From contig DATIYM010000019.1 in assembly GCA_035517615.1 (NCBI GenBank), forward strand, positions 1-64,000: a DNA stretch of 64,000 nt, written 5' to 3'. This DNA comes from AG25 sp035517615. GTDB taxonomy: Bacteria > Gemmatimonadota > Gemmatimonadetes > Gemmatimonadales > GWC2-71-9. This document shows positions 26,029 to 34,563 of this stretch, piece after piece (the first letter of the stretch is position 1; every line of letters starts with the position of its first letter). Position numbers and translations under genes: made by a program. The notes under the pieces are model-generated. The model saw only the letters and a program-made list of their open reading frames with translations, did not search any database and had not been told where the DNA came from.

Positions 26029-27390
26029 TCAACGTCCCGTTGACCGACTCAGCAGCACGCGCACGCCGCGCTCGAGTTCCCAGGCATCGCGCGGCGATAG
26101 ACGCCCGTATACGGTGTCGGGCGCTCCGCTGCCGGGGTCGAGCACGAAGATGATTTTCGGTCCGCCGCGCCACGTCGTTCCGAATCGGTAGGCGAGCCCT
26201 TCCCTCGGATAGCCGCGCAAGTGGCGCGGCGCGGCCACGGCCACACGGTGGAGCGCTATCACCAGGAGCGCTTCGCGCTCGCTGTAGGGGCTGAAGGCAA
26301 AGACAGCGGTGTCGGTCCGACTCAGAATGCCGCGTTGCTGCAAACGGCTGTTCACGCTGTCCGGTACCGGGGCGGTCACCCGCAAGCGCGGACCGCGGCC
26401 GAGCGCCGTCACGCTCGCCAGCACCAGCGCGGCGACAATGACGAGTCCCGCGAGTCCAGCCGCCATCCGCGTCCTCCGGTTCCGGGGCTCCGCGCTGCGG
26501 CGGCGGCGCAATGCGATCCGATCGCCCGCGGCCGCCGGACGCGCCTCGATGATGGCGCGACTCAGCTCTTCCGCGGTCTGGAACCGCTCGGCAGGGTCTT
26601 TCGCAAGCATCCGCTCGAGCACGCGCGCGAGCTTGTCGGGCACTTCGCGGCGCCGCCGGCGGATCGGCGCGGGATCGGCGGTTGCCTGTTTCATGAGCAC
26701 CGCCTGCGCCGACTCGCCATCGAACGGCACGGCACCCACCAGCATCTGATACAGCACGATCCCCAGCGAATAGATGTCCGACCGCGTGTCAATGCGATCG
26801 CCGGTGGCCTGCTCCGGACTCATGTAATGCGGCGTCCCCACGACCATCCCTTCGGTCGTGAGCTGCGATGCCGAGGCCGCCTCGCTCGCCTTGGCGATTC
26901 CGAAATCCGTGACGAGCACGTGGCCGGAAGCGTCGAGCAGAATGTTGTCGGGTTTGATGTCGCGATGAATGATGTGACGCTGGTGGGCGTAGGCGAGCGC
27001 GTCGGCAACCTGACGCGCGACTCGCACGGCATCGTCGACTGAGAGCTCCCCCCGGCGCTCCAACAGCTGCCGCAGCGACATGCCGTCGACGCAGCGCATG
27101 ATGATGAAGAGGATCGTGTTCTTGAAGCCGCCGACCCGGTAGATCGGGACAATGTGCGGATGATCGAGCTGCGCTACGGTGCGCGCCTCGCGCACGAAGC
27201 GCTCGGCCAGCTCCGGGGAGGGGGTGAGGCCCAGGTCGAGGACCTTTACCGCCACGTCGCGGCGCCCCGCACGGTCCTTGGCCCGGAAGACGGCCGCATA
27301 GCCGCCCTCTCCCAGCAAGTCGCCGACCTTGAATTCCGTGCCGAGTGCGCGTTGCAGGCGCTCCTGAAGTGCGCCGACATCTACCGCCAT
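26029..27390 (-). CDS. Membrane-anchored Hanks-type serine/threonine kinase
   Basis: A 453-aa PknB-like kinase. The kinase domain (residues ~20-285) has GEGGYAAVF, the ATP lysine K49, HRDIKPDN (D144), DFG (162-164) and SPEQ. A basic stretch (RRRRSAEPRNRRTRMAAG) precedes a transmembrane helix at ~312-332, and ~120 residues follow outside. That tail lacks PASTA repeats and is unrecognised. It lies just downstream of dnaN on the same strand (20 bp gap), so it may be part of the dnaA-dnaN transcript. Confidence 0.92.
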   Translation of the reverse strand: MAVDVGALQERLQRALGTEFKVGDLLGEGGYAAVFRAKDRAGRRDVAVKVLDLGLTPSPELAERFVREARTVAQLDHPHIVPIYRVGGFKNTILFIIMRCVDGMSLRQLLERRGELSVDDAVRVARQVADALAYAHQRHIIHRDIKPDNILLDASGHVLVTDFGIAKASEAASASQLTTEGMVVGTPHYMSPEQATGDRIDTRSDIYSLGIVLYQMLVGAVPFDGESAQAVLMKQATADPAPIRRRRREVPDKLARVLERMLAKDPAERFQTAEELSRAIIEARPAAAGDRIALRRRRSAEPRNRRTRMAAGLAGLVIVAALVLASVTALGRGPRLRVTAPVPDSVNSRLQQRGILSRTDTAVFAFSPYSEREALLVIALHRVAVAAPRHLRGYPREGLAYRFGTTWRGGPKIIFVLDPGSGAPDTVYGRLSPRDAWELERGVRVLLSRSTGR

Positions 27391-27410
27391 AGGCGAATCG
27401 GTGTGGCGCT

Positions 27411-28523
27411 TCAGTCCACGAGGCGCAACGGCATGACGAGCGCCATGTAGCTTGCGGGATCGTCCCAGCCCACCGGTTCGACGGTGGCGGCCCGCTCAGG
27501 CGCCTTGAACGTGAAGCGCACCTCGTCAGTGGGCATGTACTTGAGGATCTCGAGCAGGTACATGGCATTGAACCCGATTTCGAGCGGCTCTCCCTCGTAG
27601 GTGACGGGGAGCTCGTCCTGCGCCTCGCCCAGATCGGGGGTCTGCACGGAGAATTTCACGGCGCCGCCCGAGAAGGCGAGCCGGATCCGATGGGTTTGAT
27701 CGCTGGCGACAACACTCATGCGGCGGAGCGCGGCGGTCATCGCGGCCTTGTCGACCGTGCCGATCTTGTCGTTCTCGCGCGGGATCACCTGCTCGTAATT
27801 CGGATACGGCCCTTCGATGAGGCGCGAAAACACGAGCGTCCCGCCGGCGCGAAATCCGATGTGGTTGTCGCTCCGCGCAATTTCCATGTCGGCATCGGAC
27901 GGGATGAGCCGGCGCACCTGCTCGAGCGCCTTCGGGGGTACGATGAGATCGGCGGTCGACCCGCCGCTTGCCGGCACGTCCATTTTCGCCAGGCGATGCC
28001 CGTTGGTGGCCACCATCCGCATGCGGTCGGGACGCAACTCCCACATCACGCCGTTCAGAATCGGGCGGCTCTCTTCGGTCGACGCGGCAAACGCGACGTG
28101 TCCCACGAGCTTGTGCAGCACGCCGCCGGCCGCGCGCCATGCGCCTCCGCCCTCGAACTTCACCACGGGGAACGACGGGAATTCCTCGCGCGGCAACCCG
28201 AGCAGCTTGAATTTCGAGCGGCCACATTCGATCGATACGCGTGCCTCACCGGCCGCGGTGATCCGCACGGGGCCGGCCGGCAGCTCGCGCGCGATATCGA
28301 CGAGCTTCTTGGCCGGCAGCGTGGCGGCGCCTTCCGCGTCGACATCGGCCGGAACGATCGTGCTCACCGCGATGTCCAGGTCGGTGCCCGCAAGGCGAAC
28401 GCCCTGCTTTGTGGCCTCCACGAGCACGTTGGCCAGCACCGGCAATGTGGTCTTGGTCGGCACAGCCGCGGCGACGGCGCCGAGTCCTTCCTGCAGCTGG
28501 TCGCGTGTGATGGTGAACTTCAT
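27411..28523 (-). CDS. dnaN: DNA polymerase III beta sliding clamp
   Basis: A 370-aa beta clamp, the ring that tethers the replicative polymerase. It shows the family's three-domain layout: MKFTITRDQLQEGLGAVAAAV at the start, GVRLAGTDLDIAV and FKLLGLPREEFPSFP in domain 1, STEESRPILNGV in domain 2, and the C-terminal AVVMP-like tail YMALVMPLRL where partner peptides dock. It follows dnaA in the same direction with 235 bp between, the standard arrangement at a bacterial origin. Confidence 0.97.
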   Translation of the reverse strand: MKFTITRDQLQEGLGAVAAAVPTKTTLPVLANVLVEATKQGVRLAGTDLDIAVSTIVPADVDAEGAATLPAKKLVDIARELPAGPVRITAAGEARVSIECGRSKFKLLGLPREEFPSFPVVKFEGGGAWRAAGGVLHKLVGHVAFAASTEESRPILNGVMWELRPDRMRMVATNGHRLAKMDVPASGGSTADLIVPPKALEQVRRLIPSDADMEIARSDNHIGFRAGGTLVFSRLIEGPYPNYEQVIPRENDKIGTVDKAAMTAALRRMSVVASDQTHRIRLAFSGGAVKFSVQTPDLGEAQDELPVTYEGEPLEIGFNAMYLLEILKYMPTDEVRFTFKAPERAATVEPVGWDDPASYMALVMPLRLVD

Positions 28524-28758
28524 GTCCCGCTCTGCGCCTTGTTGGGGAAAAAGATTCTAAGGCCTCTATATATAGAAATACTCGTAGTCGTAGTAGAGTA
28601 CGGGGAAATGTGGGTGATTGTGCTAACCTCGTGATGCATCAGCTCTCTATGCCCCGTCTCGCTGTGGGCGCCATGTTGGTACTGTTGGTATCAACCGGGG
28701 TGTTCTACATCGAAAGCATTAATCCCACATTGCCCACAAGCCGCTTCCAACATGTGGG
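28524..28758. other. dnaA-dnaN intergenic region, candidate replication origin
   Basis: This 235-bp region has no gene. It holds an A/T-rich tract at about 28550-28600 (CTATATATAG inside) and TGTGGG/CCCACA cores at 28609, 28663 and, in the other orientation, 28721 and 28730, plus one at 28753-28761 that runs into the dnaA stop. TTGCCCACA (28730-28738) and the reverse of TGTGGGTGA (28609-28617) each differ from TTATCCACA at two positions. An AT-rich tract beside a cluster of weak DnaA boxes is what an origin would look like; this is inference. Confidence 0.5.
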
Positions 28759-30141
28759 CTACAGTGCCGATAACTCCTGACGCGCCATTTCGACGCGCTC
28801 CTTGAACGTCCGATCCCGAATCATTTGTCGCTCGACCTTGTCGACGGAATGGATGACCGTCGAATGATCCCGGCCCCCGAACGCCTGGCCGATCTCGACC
28901 AGCTGCATTCCCAGCATGTCGCGCGCGAGATACATTGCGACTTGCCGCGGGATCGTGAGCGTTTTGGTGCGCGCCTTGGACCGCAGTCCCTCCGGCGTCA
29001 CGCCCCACCGGCGCGCGACGACTTCCTGCACCCGATCGATGGAAGGCGTGGGTTGCGCGCCGAAGCTGGCCGCATCGTCGCCCTGACGGATCTTGTCCGA
29101 GAGCGCCTCACGCGCGAGTTCGATCGTCACTTCGCGATTCTTGAGTGACGCAAACAGCAGCAGCTTGATGATGCAGCCTTCGAGCTCGCGGACGCTCGAG
29201 CGGATGTGCTCGGCGATGAACCGCAGCACGTCGTCGGGAATCGTCAGCTCGAGGTGGTCCTGCTCCGCTTTCTTTCGGAGAATCGCGATGCGGTGCTCGA
29301 GGTCGGGATGCCCGATGTCCGCGACCATCCCCCACTCGAAGCGGGAGATGAGCCGATCTTCGAGCCCCGGGATCTCTTTCGGGGGCCGATCGGATGTGAG
29401 CACGATCTGTTTGTGGGCCTCGAACAGCGCATTGAACGTATGAAAGAACTCTTCCTGGGTCATCTCCTTGCCTTCGAGGAAATGCACGTCGTCCACGAGG
29501 AAGAGGTCGACGTCGTTCCGATAGCGGCGCCGGAACTCCGACATGGTGCGGGCGTGAATCGACTCGATGACTTCGTTGATGAACTGCTCGGCGCCGAAGT
29601 ACTGCAGCCGCGTCTCGGGATTCTTCTGCAGCACCGAGTGGGCGATGGCCTGCATCAGGTGCGTCTTGCCGAGCCCGGTCGCACCGTAGATAAACAGCGG
29701 GTTGTAGGTCTTCCCCGGCGCCTCCGCGACGCCGTGCGCCGCCGCGGCCGCGAGCTCGTTGGATTTTCCGATGACGAACGTCTGGAAGGTGTAGCGCTCG
29801 TTGAGCGGGGTGGTCGCGATCCCGTTTTTGTCGGTGGTGGCGGCTTCCCGGGTGGCGACGAAGAAATCCATTTGCGGGCGCTGCTGGCGATCTTCCTGGA
29901 CGCGGAACACGACGGCGGTCGGGCGGCCGAACACGCGCTCGGCGGCACGGGCCAGAATGCCGGCATGCTTGGATTCATTCCACTCGACGGCGAACTGATC
30001 CGGTGCGCCGAGGATCAGTCGTCCTTCATCCAACCCGATCGGTTCGGCTGGCTCGAGCCAGGTGCGAACCGTCGCGTCGGGAAGTTCACGCCGCGCCTCG
30101 TCGAGGAGACGCTTCCAAGCTTCCTTTGTCGACTGCTCCAT
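28759..30141 (-). CDS. dnaA: Chromosomal replication initiator DnaA
   Basis: DnaA (460 aa from MEQSTKEAW) binds DnaA boxes, unwinds the origin and loads helicase. Domain I is residues ~1-85. The AAA+ domain (~120-340) has Walker A GATGLGKT (153-160), Walker B LFLVDDVHFL and sensor GLEDRLISRFEWG. Domain IV (~365-460) carries the HTH and the signature GGRDHSTVIHSV. An earlier ATG would add 29 unrelated residues. A one-mismatch DnaA box lies 55 bp upstream of this start, consistent with autoregulation. Confidence 0.97.
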   Translation of the reverse strand: MEQSTKEAWKRLLDEARRELPDATVRTWLEPAEPIGLDEGRLILGAPDQFAVEWNESKHAGILARAAERVFGRPTAVVFRVQEDRQQRPQMDFFVATREAATTDKNGIATTPLNERYTFQTFVIGKSNELAAAAAHGVAEAPGKTYNPLFIYGATGLGKTHLMQAIAHSVLQKNPETRLQYFGAEQFINEVIESIHARTMSEFRRRYRNDVDLFLVDDVHFLEGKEMTQEEFFHTFNALFEAHKQIVLTSDRPPKEIPGLEDRLISRFEWGMVADIGHPDLEHRIAILRKKAEQDHLELTIPDDVLRFIAEHIRSSVRELEGCIIKLLLFASLKNREVTIELAREALSDKIRQGDDAASFGAQPTPSIDRVQEVVARRWGVTPEGLRSKARTKTLTIPRQVAMYLARDMLGMQLVEIGQAFGGRDHSTVIHSVDKVERQMIRDRTFKERVEMARQELSAL

Positions 30142-30195
30142 CGATGGTGACAAAAGGTAGGGGTGTAGCAGGGCGGCCCGAAAGTACGCCCCACG

Positions 30196-30204
30196 TGTGG
30201 AGAA
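30196..30204 (-). promoter_or_regulatory. Near-consensus DnaA box upstream of dnaA
   Basis: TTCTCCACA on the minus strand differs from the consensus TTATCCACA at one position. It lies between dnaA and the divergent rpmH, where DnaA commonly represses its own gene and where many origins are located. Confidence 0.55.
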
Positions 30205-30769
30205 GTCAACCTTGACCAAGAGGGGCAACGCGCTAGGTTTCCCCGCCTCACGAGAGGAAACGCATGGGCCCGACGTATCGTCCCCGCAACCGTCGCCGCA
30301 TCAACAAACACGGATTCCGCGCTCGCATGAAAGATGTGTGGGGACGCGCGGTGCTGTCGCGGCGGCGCAAGAAGGGCCGCAAGCGCCTCGCACTCCGGTT
30401 GCCGTCCAAGCACCGGAGCCAGTAACGGGCGAGCGGTTCCCGCGGCGCGCGCGGCTGGCGCGCGGTTCGGATCTCGTCGCCTGTTCGGAAGAAGGACGCC
30501 GGTGGCGGACTGCACATCTCGAGCTCGCATGGCGTCCCAACCAGACCCGTCCGCCGCATCCTCGCATCGGATTCATCGTTCCCCGATTTCAATACTCCGC
30601 GGTGTTGCGCAATCGGTTGCGTCGCCACCTCCGGGAGCTGGTGCGCCGCGGCCCTCTGGCGTCGCTCCCGCCGTACGACCTCGTGGTACGCGCGAAGCGT
30701 TCCGCCTACGGGCTGCCGTTCGCGGCGCTCGAGGCCGAGCTTGGCGAAGCCGTGAGGCATGTCACGTGA
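30197..30769 (+). CDS. rnpA: RNase P protein component, frame spanning rpmH
   Basis: RnpA helps RNase P RNA bind pre-tRNA. The recognisable protein is the last ~115 residues: ERFPRRARLARGSDL, a central cleft, then the signature RNRLRRHLRELVRR. No ATG, GTG or TTG precedes ERFPRR until the GTG at 30197, which lies before rpmH. The open frame therefore runs right across rpmH in another frame, giving a 190-aa protein with an arginine/proline-rich extension. Thermus rnpA is known to overlap rpmH in this way. The alternative is a rare start (GTA or ACG at about 30422) next to the rpmH stop. Its stop overlaps the yidD start (GTGA). Confidence 0.8.
   Translation: MEKSTLTKRGNALGFPASREETHGPDVSSPQPSPHQQTRIPRSHERCVGTRGAVAAAQEGPQAPRTPVAVQAPEPVTGERFPRRARLARGSDLVACSEEGRRWRTAHLELAWRPNQTRPPHPRIGFIVPRFQYSAVLRNRLRRHLRELVRRGPLASLPPYDLVVRAKRSAYGLPFAALEAELGEAVRHVT
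30264..30425 (+). CDS. rpmH: 50S ribosomal protein L34
   Basis: A 53-residue basic ribosomal protein. It reads MGPTYRPRNRRRINKHGFRARMKD and ends RLALRLPSKHRSQ, matching L34 (TYxPxxRKRxxxHGFRxRM), with about half of its residues basic. GAGAGGAAA a few bases upstream is its ribosome site. It is the first gene of the conserved rpmH-rnpA-yidD-yidC-mnmE string, diverges from dnaA, and lies entirely within the open frame assigned to rnpA. Confidence 0.96.
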   Translation: MGPTYRPRNRRRINKHGFRARMKDVWGRAVLSRRRKKGRKRLALRLPSKHRSQ

Positions 30770-30999
30770 GATTGAGCCGATGGCCGCGGCTCGCGGCGAT
30801 GGGAATGATCCGCCTGTATCAGTTCACGCTCTCGCATTTCGTGATCACGCAGTGTCGGTTCGTCCCCTCGTGTTCGCAGTATACGTATCAAGCAATGGAG
30901 CGCTTCGGGGTGGTAAAGGGGGGCTGGTTAGGCGTGAAGCGCCTGGCACGGTGTCACCCGTTCCATCCCGGTGGCTTTGATCCCGTGCCTCCCGCCTGA
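30766..30999 (+). CDS. yidD: Membrane protein insertion efficiency factor YidD
   Basis: A 77-aa YidD (haemolytic-protein family). MGMIRLYQFTLSHFVITQCRF is the amphipathic start; CRFVPSCSQYTYQAMERFGV and GVKRLARCHPFHPGGFDPVP carry the three conserved cysteines and the family end motif. It assists YidC-dependent insertion at the inner face of the membrane. The GTG start overlaps the rnpA stop by 4 bp and yidC follows 9 bp later. Confidence 0.95.
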   Translation: MRLSRWPRLAAMGMIRLYQFTLSHFVITQCRFVPSCSQYTYQAMERFGVVKGGWLGVKRLARCHPFHPGGFDPVPPA

Positions 31000-31008
31000 G
31001 GGCCCGCT

Positions 31009-32670
31009 GTGGAACGTCGGTTCATTCTTGCCATCGTGCTGATGCTGCTCGTCGCGATTCTGCCGAGTCTGTTTCTCAAGAAACCGGCGGTCAGGCGGAC
31101 CGGCGGACAGCCGGACACGAGCCGCGTCAGGGCAGAGAGCGCCGCCACGACGCCTCCTGTCGTGGCTCCGTCCGCCGGACCGCCCGTCCGAGCGTCCGCC
31201 GAAGCTCCGGCAGAGACCGTCTGGGTCAGCTCGCCGCTCTACCGGCTCGGCTTCTCAACGCTCGGGGGCCGGTTGGTCCATGTCGAGTTGTTGCAGTTCC
31301 GCTCGTTCTCGCCGATCGACGCATCGAGAGACGTGCAGCTCGTCCCACCCGGCACCGGTCTCCTGGGCATGCGGCTCGTACAGGGCGCGGATACCGCGGA
31401 TCTCGAGGGCTGGACCTTCAAGCCGGACATCGAGCAGCTGCGTGTAGGGGCGCCCGGCACGAAGCTCACGCTCACCGCCGAGCGGGGCGACGCCCGCGTG
31501 GTGCTCGAGTACACCTTCTCACCTGACGAATATCGCTTCGATGTGGTGGGGCGAGTCGCGGGGCTGGGACGGACCGGCGCCGTGCTCGCGCTCGATCTCG
31601 GCCAAGGCCTGCGCTCGGTCGAGGCGGATTCGATCGACGACTATCGGCATTACGCCGTGGTCACGAAAGCCGGGAAGACCCAGAGTACGGCATTCCAGTC
31701 GCTCAAGCCGGGAGAAGCCAGGCTGCTGGACGGGCCGTTCGAGTGGGTTGGGGTGAAATCCAAATACTTTCTGTTGGCTGCCCTCACGCTCGAGGAGAAC
31801 GAGCCCAGGTTCGCGGGGAGCATTGCCGTCGGCGGCGCGCGCACCGGCAAGTCCGCCAGCCGCGCCGCGGTGTCGGTCACGCTCCCGGTCGCCGCCGCCG
31901 GCGATCTGCGCTTTCAGGTGTACGCCGGCCCGCTCGAGTATCGGCGGCTTGCGGCGATCGGACACGACCTGGACGACGCCAATCCGTACGGGGGGTTTCT
32001 CCGGCCGTTCATCCAGCCGGTTTCGGTCTGGGTGGTGAACATTCTGCTGTGGATGCACGGGAATCTGCACCTCGCGTACGGCTGGGTACTCGTAATCTTC
32101 GGCATTCTGATCCGCGTGCTGCTCTGGCCCTTGAACCAGCGGGCGATGGAATCGTCCATCCGCATGCAGGCCGTGCAGCCCCTGATCAAATCCACGCAGG
32201 ACCGCTACAAGGACGAGCCGGAGCGCTTGCAGCGGGAGATGATGAAGATCTACAAGGAGCACCAGGTGAATCCGCTCGGCGGATGCTTGCCGATGCTCAT
32301 TCCGATGCCGGTGCTGTTCGCGCTGTTTTTCGTGTTCAACAACACGATCGAGTTCCGGGGCGTCCCGTTTCTGTGGCTTCCCGATTTGTCGCGCGCCGAC
32401 CCCTATTACATCATTCCCGTGATCATGGGTCTGTCGATGTTCGTGCTCTCGAAGGTGGGCCAGATGGGCGCGCCGCCCAACCCGCAGGCGACGATGATGT
32501 TGTATTTCATGCCAATCTTCATGACAGTCCTGTTCGTGCGGTTTGCGTCCGGCCTGAATCTTTATTACGCCGTGTCGAACATCTTCAGCATTCCCCAGCA
32601 ATACCGCATCGCGCGACGCCGCATGGCCCAGCAGCGCTCTCCCAAGCCGGCACCAGCCACTCCGGGGTGA
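31009..32670 (+). CDS. yidC: Membrane protein insertase YidC
   Basis: A 553-aa YidC of the Gram-negative type. An N-terminal signal anchor (RFILAIVLMLLVAILPSLF) is followed by a large periplasmic beta-sandwich (~70-330) and the five-helix insertase core (~350-535) with GWVLVIFGILIRVLLWPLNQ, whose arginine lies in the hydrophilic groove, and NPLGGCLPMLIPMPVLFALF. It integrates membrane proteins alone or with SecYEG. The large periplasmic domain implies an outer-membrane-bearing organism. GTG start; rnpA, yidD, yidC and mnmE form one tightly packed unit. Confidence 0.96.
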   Translation: MERRFILAIVLMLLVAILPSLFLKKPAVRRTGGQPDTSRVRAESAATTPPVVAPSAGPPVRASAEAPAETVWVSSPLYRLGFSTLGGRLVHVELLQFRSFSPIDASRDVQLVPPGTGLLGMRLVQGADTADLEGWTFKPDIEQLRVGAPGTKLTLTAERGDARVVLEYTFSPDEYRFDVVGRVAGLGRTGAVLALDLGQGLRSVEADSIDDYRHYAVVTKAGKTQSTAFQSLKPGEARLLDGPFEWVGVKSKYFLLAALTLEENEPRFAGSIAVGGARTGKSASRAAVSVTLPVAAAGDLRFQVYAGPLEYRRLAAIGHDLDDANPYGGFLRPFIQPVSVWVVNILLWMHGNLHLAYGWVLVIFGILIRVLLWPLNQRAMESSIRMQAVQPLIKSTQDRYKDEPERLQREMMKIYKEHQVNPLGGCLPMLIPMPVLFALFFVFNNTIEFRGVPFLWLPDLSRADPYYIIPVIMGLSMFVLSKVGQMGAPPNPQATMMLYFMPIFMTVLFVRFASGLNLYYAVSNIFSIPQQYRIARRRMAQQRSPKPAPATPG

Positions 32671-32671
32671 C

Positions 32672-34021
32672 GTGCTGTCGGATCCGATCGTCGCGCTCGC
32701 GACTCCTCCAGGCCGGTCTGCGGTAGCGGTGATCCGGCTGTCGGGTTCAGGCAGCCTGACGCTGGCGGCACGCTGCGTCGCGCCGGTGCCCCAGGAGCCG
32801 AGGCGGATGGTACGCGCCACGTTGACCGACCCGCGTACGCGCGATGTCATCGACGAGCCGCTCGTCGCCACGTATCTCGCGCCCCGGTCGTACACCGGCG
32901 AAGACATGCTGGAGGTGTTCACCCACGGCGGCGCGCTGGTTCCCGCCGAAGCCGTGACCGCGTTTGTCGCCGCGGGAGCCCGACATGCCTTGCCGGGGGA
33001 GTTCACCCGTCGGGCGGTGCGGAACGGGAAAATGGACCTGCTTCAGGCCGAGGCCACGGCGGACCTGATCGATGCGGCTTCACCCGCGCAGCGCCGGCGC
33101 GCGCTCCACCAGCTCGATCGCGGGCTGTCCGAGCGCCTCGTGTCGCTCCGGGGCGAGCTGGTGGAGCTCGAGGCGCTGCTGTGTTACGAAATCGACTTTC
33201 CAGAGGAGGACGATGGGCCCGTCAGCGATGTGCGGATCGCGACGGCCTGGCAGACCGTGCGCACCCGGATCGCGGATCTGCTCCGCACGGCTCCCGAGGG
33301 CGAGCGGCTGCGCGAGGGAGCGCTCGTCGTGATCGCGGGAAAACCCAATGCGGGAAAGTCGTCCCTCTTCAACGCTCTGCTCGGCCATGAGCGCGCAATA
33401 GTCACCGACGTGCCCGGGACCACGAGAGACGCGATCGAGGCAGCGGCAGTCATCGAAGGGCTGCCCTTTAGGCTCGTCGACACCGCCGGCCTCCGTCATA
33501 CGAGTGATCGGATCGAGCGGCTCGGTATCGAGGTCAGCCGGCGCTATCTCGGCGCGGCGGATCTTATTCTGTACTGCGAAGAAACACGGGAAGCGGGAAG
33601 CGACGAGCGGGAAGCGGGAGGGCGAGAGGAATTTCTGGCGCAGTGCAGCGCTCCCGTGATCACTGTGCTCACCAAATCGGATCGCTTCCCGCTTCCCGCC
33701 TTCCGCTTCCCCGCGGTTTCGGCGGTCACCGGCTCCGGCCTCGATGTCCTCAAGCGGCAGCTCGCCGAAGCCGCGTTCGGGCAGTTGCTCCGTTCGGCCG
33801 ATATCGAGCCGATCGTCACGCGTGCCAGGCATCGCATTGCGCTCGAGCGTGCCCTGAACGAACTCGACGCGTTTCACGACGCGCGGGGGGCTGGCATCGA
33901 CGCGGTCGCGTCGGCAACGCATCTGCGAGCGGCGATTGGCGCGCTCGAAGACCTGATCGGCGTCGTGACCCCCGACGATATCCTGGACCGCGTGTTCGCG
34001 GCATTTTGTATCGGGAAATAG
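32672..34021 (+). CDS. mnmE: tRNA modification GTPase MnmE
   Basis: MnmE (449 aa) with MnmG modifies U34 of certain tRNAs, using a formyl-folate domain, a helical domain and a G domain. The N-terminus PIVALATPPGRSAVAVIRLSG and the end FAAFCIGK (cysteine of the C-[IV]-G-K motif) are intact. G1 is GKPNAGKSS, G2 TTRD, G3 DTAGLR and G4 TKSD (usually NKxD). The loops either side of G4 are encoded by a repeated GGGAAGCG sequence and its inverse (33587-33698), making the local peptides REAGSDEREAGG and RFPLPAFRFP unusual. The GTG start is one base after the yidC stop. Confidence 0.95.
   Translation: MLSDPIVALATPPGRSAVAVIRLSGSGSLTLAARCVAPVPQEPRRMVRATLTDPRTRDVIDEPLVATYLAPRSYTGEDMLEVFTHGGALVPAEAVTAFVAAGARHALPGEFTRRAVRNGKMDLLQAEATADLIDAASPAQRRRALHQLDRGLSERLVSLRGELVELEALLCYEIDFPEEDDGPVSDVRIATAWQTVRTRIADLLRTAPEGERLREGALVVIAGKPNAGKSSLFNALLGHERAIVTDVPGTTRDAIEAAAVIEGLPFRLVDTAGLRHTSDRIERLGIEVSRRYLGAADLILYCEETREAGSDEREAGGREEFLAQCSAPVITVLTKSDRFPLPAFRFPAVSAVTGSGLDVLKRQLAEAAFGQLLRSADIEPIVTRARHRIALERALNELDAFHDARGAGIDAVASATHLRAAIGALEDLIGVVTPDDILDRVFAAFCIGK
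33587..33698. repeat. 17-bp perfect inverted repeat inside mnmE
   Basis: CGGGAAGCGGGAAGCGA at 33587-33603 is the exact reverse complement of 33682-33698, with 78 bp between. Each arm is a tandem of the unit GGGAAGCG, and further imperfect copies lie beside both arms (about 33606-33621 and 33697-33711). The repeats encode low-complexity loops in the G domain between G3 and G5, where they do not break the motifs. Confidence 0.85.
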
Positions 34022-34026
34022 CTCCA

Positions 34027-34563
34027 GTGAACGATGCTCGCCCGATCCCGCTTCGCGCCCCCGAACAGTGGCTGGCCGTGCTGCGCATCGCGGTCGGCGT
34101 CTGGTTTGCGAAATCGATTTTTACGAAGCTGACCCTGCTCGGCGGATTCGTTCCGATGCCGATCGCGTCCGTGCGCTGGGTGCAATTGATGCCAAAGCTG
34201 CTCGAGAAGTACGCGGCGGGTAATCCGCTGACGTCGTACCAGACCTTTCTGGAAGGGACGGTCATCCCCCACGCGTCGGTATTTGCCCAACTCACCGCGT
34301 TGGGCGAGAGCGCCGCAGGGCTGTTGCTGGTGTTGGGGCTCCTCACCGAGCTCGGCGCCGCGGTCGCGCTCCTCCTTGTCGTGTGCTACTACCTCGCGGT
34401 CTTCTGGCAGGGCGCGTCACAACAAGGCTTCCACTACGTCCTGGCGGTCAGCTTGATCGTGATCCTGGGCTCGAGCGCCGGGAGGCGTTGGGGCCTGGAC
34501 GGCTGGCTCGCGCGCCGCCGGGAGCGGCGCGCGGCCGCTCAGGGGACGTATACCACGTCGTAG
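34027..34563 (+). CDS. DoxX-family membrane protein
   Basis: A 178-aa protein with four hydrophobic segments (AVLRIAVGVWFAKSIF; the VFAQLTALGESAAGLLLVLG pair; LGAAVALLLVVCYYLAVFW; YVLAVSLIVILGSSAGR), the layout of DoxX/TQO-small-subunit proteins. Members are linked to thiosulfate:quinone oxidoreductase or simply annotated as unknown membrane proteins; no sulfur genes are near. GTG start 5 bp after mnmE, so probably co-transcribed with it. The end overlaps the convergent beta-propeller gene by 25 bp. Confidence 0.78.
   Translation: MNDARPIPLRAPEQWLAVLRIAVGVWFAKSIFTKLTLLGGFVPMPIASVRWVQLMPKLLEKYAAGNPLTSYQTFLEGTVIPHASVFAQLTALGESAAGLLLVLGLLTELGAAVALLLVVCYYLAVFWQGASQQGFHYVLAVSLIVILGSSAGRRWGLDGWLARRRERRAAAQGTYTTS

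Noticed and set aside
31519..33006. Long minus-strand open frame across yidC and mnmE
   Set aside because: Two conserved genes with full domain sets lie on the plus strand over the same region; the antisense product has no recognisable motif.
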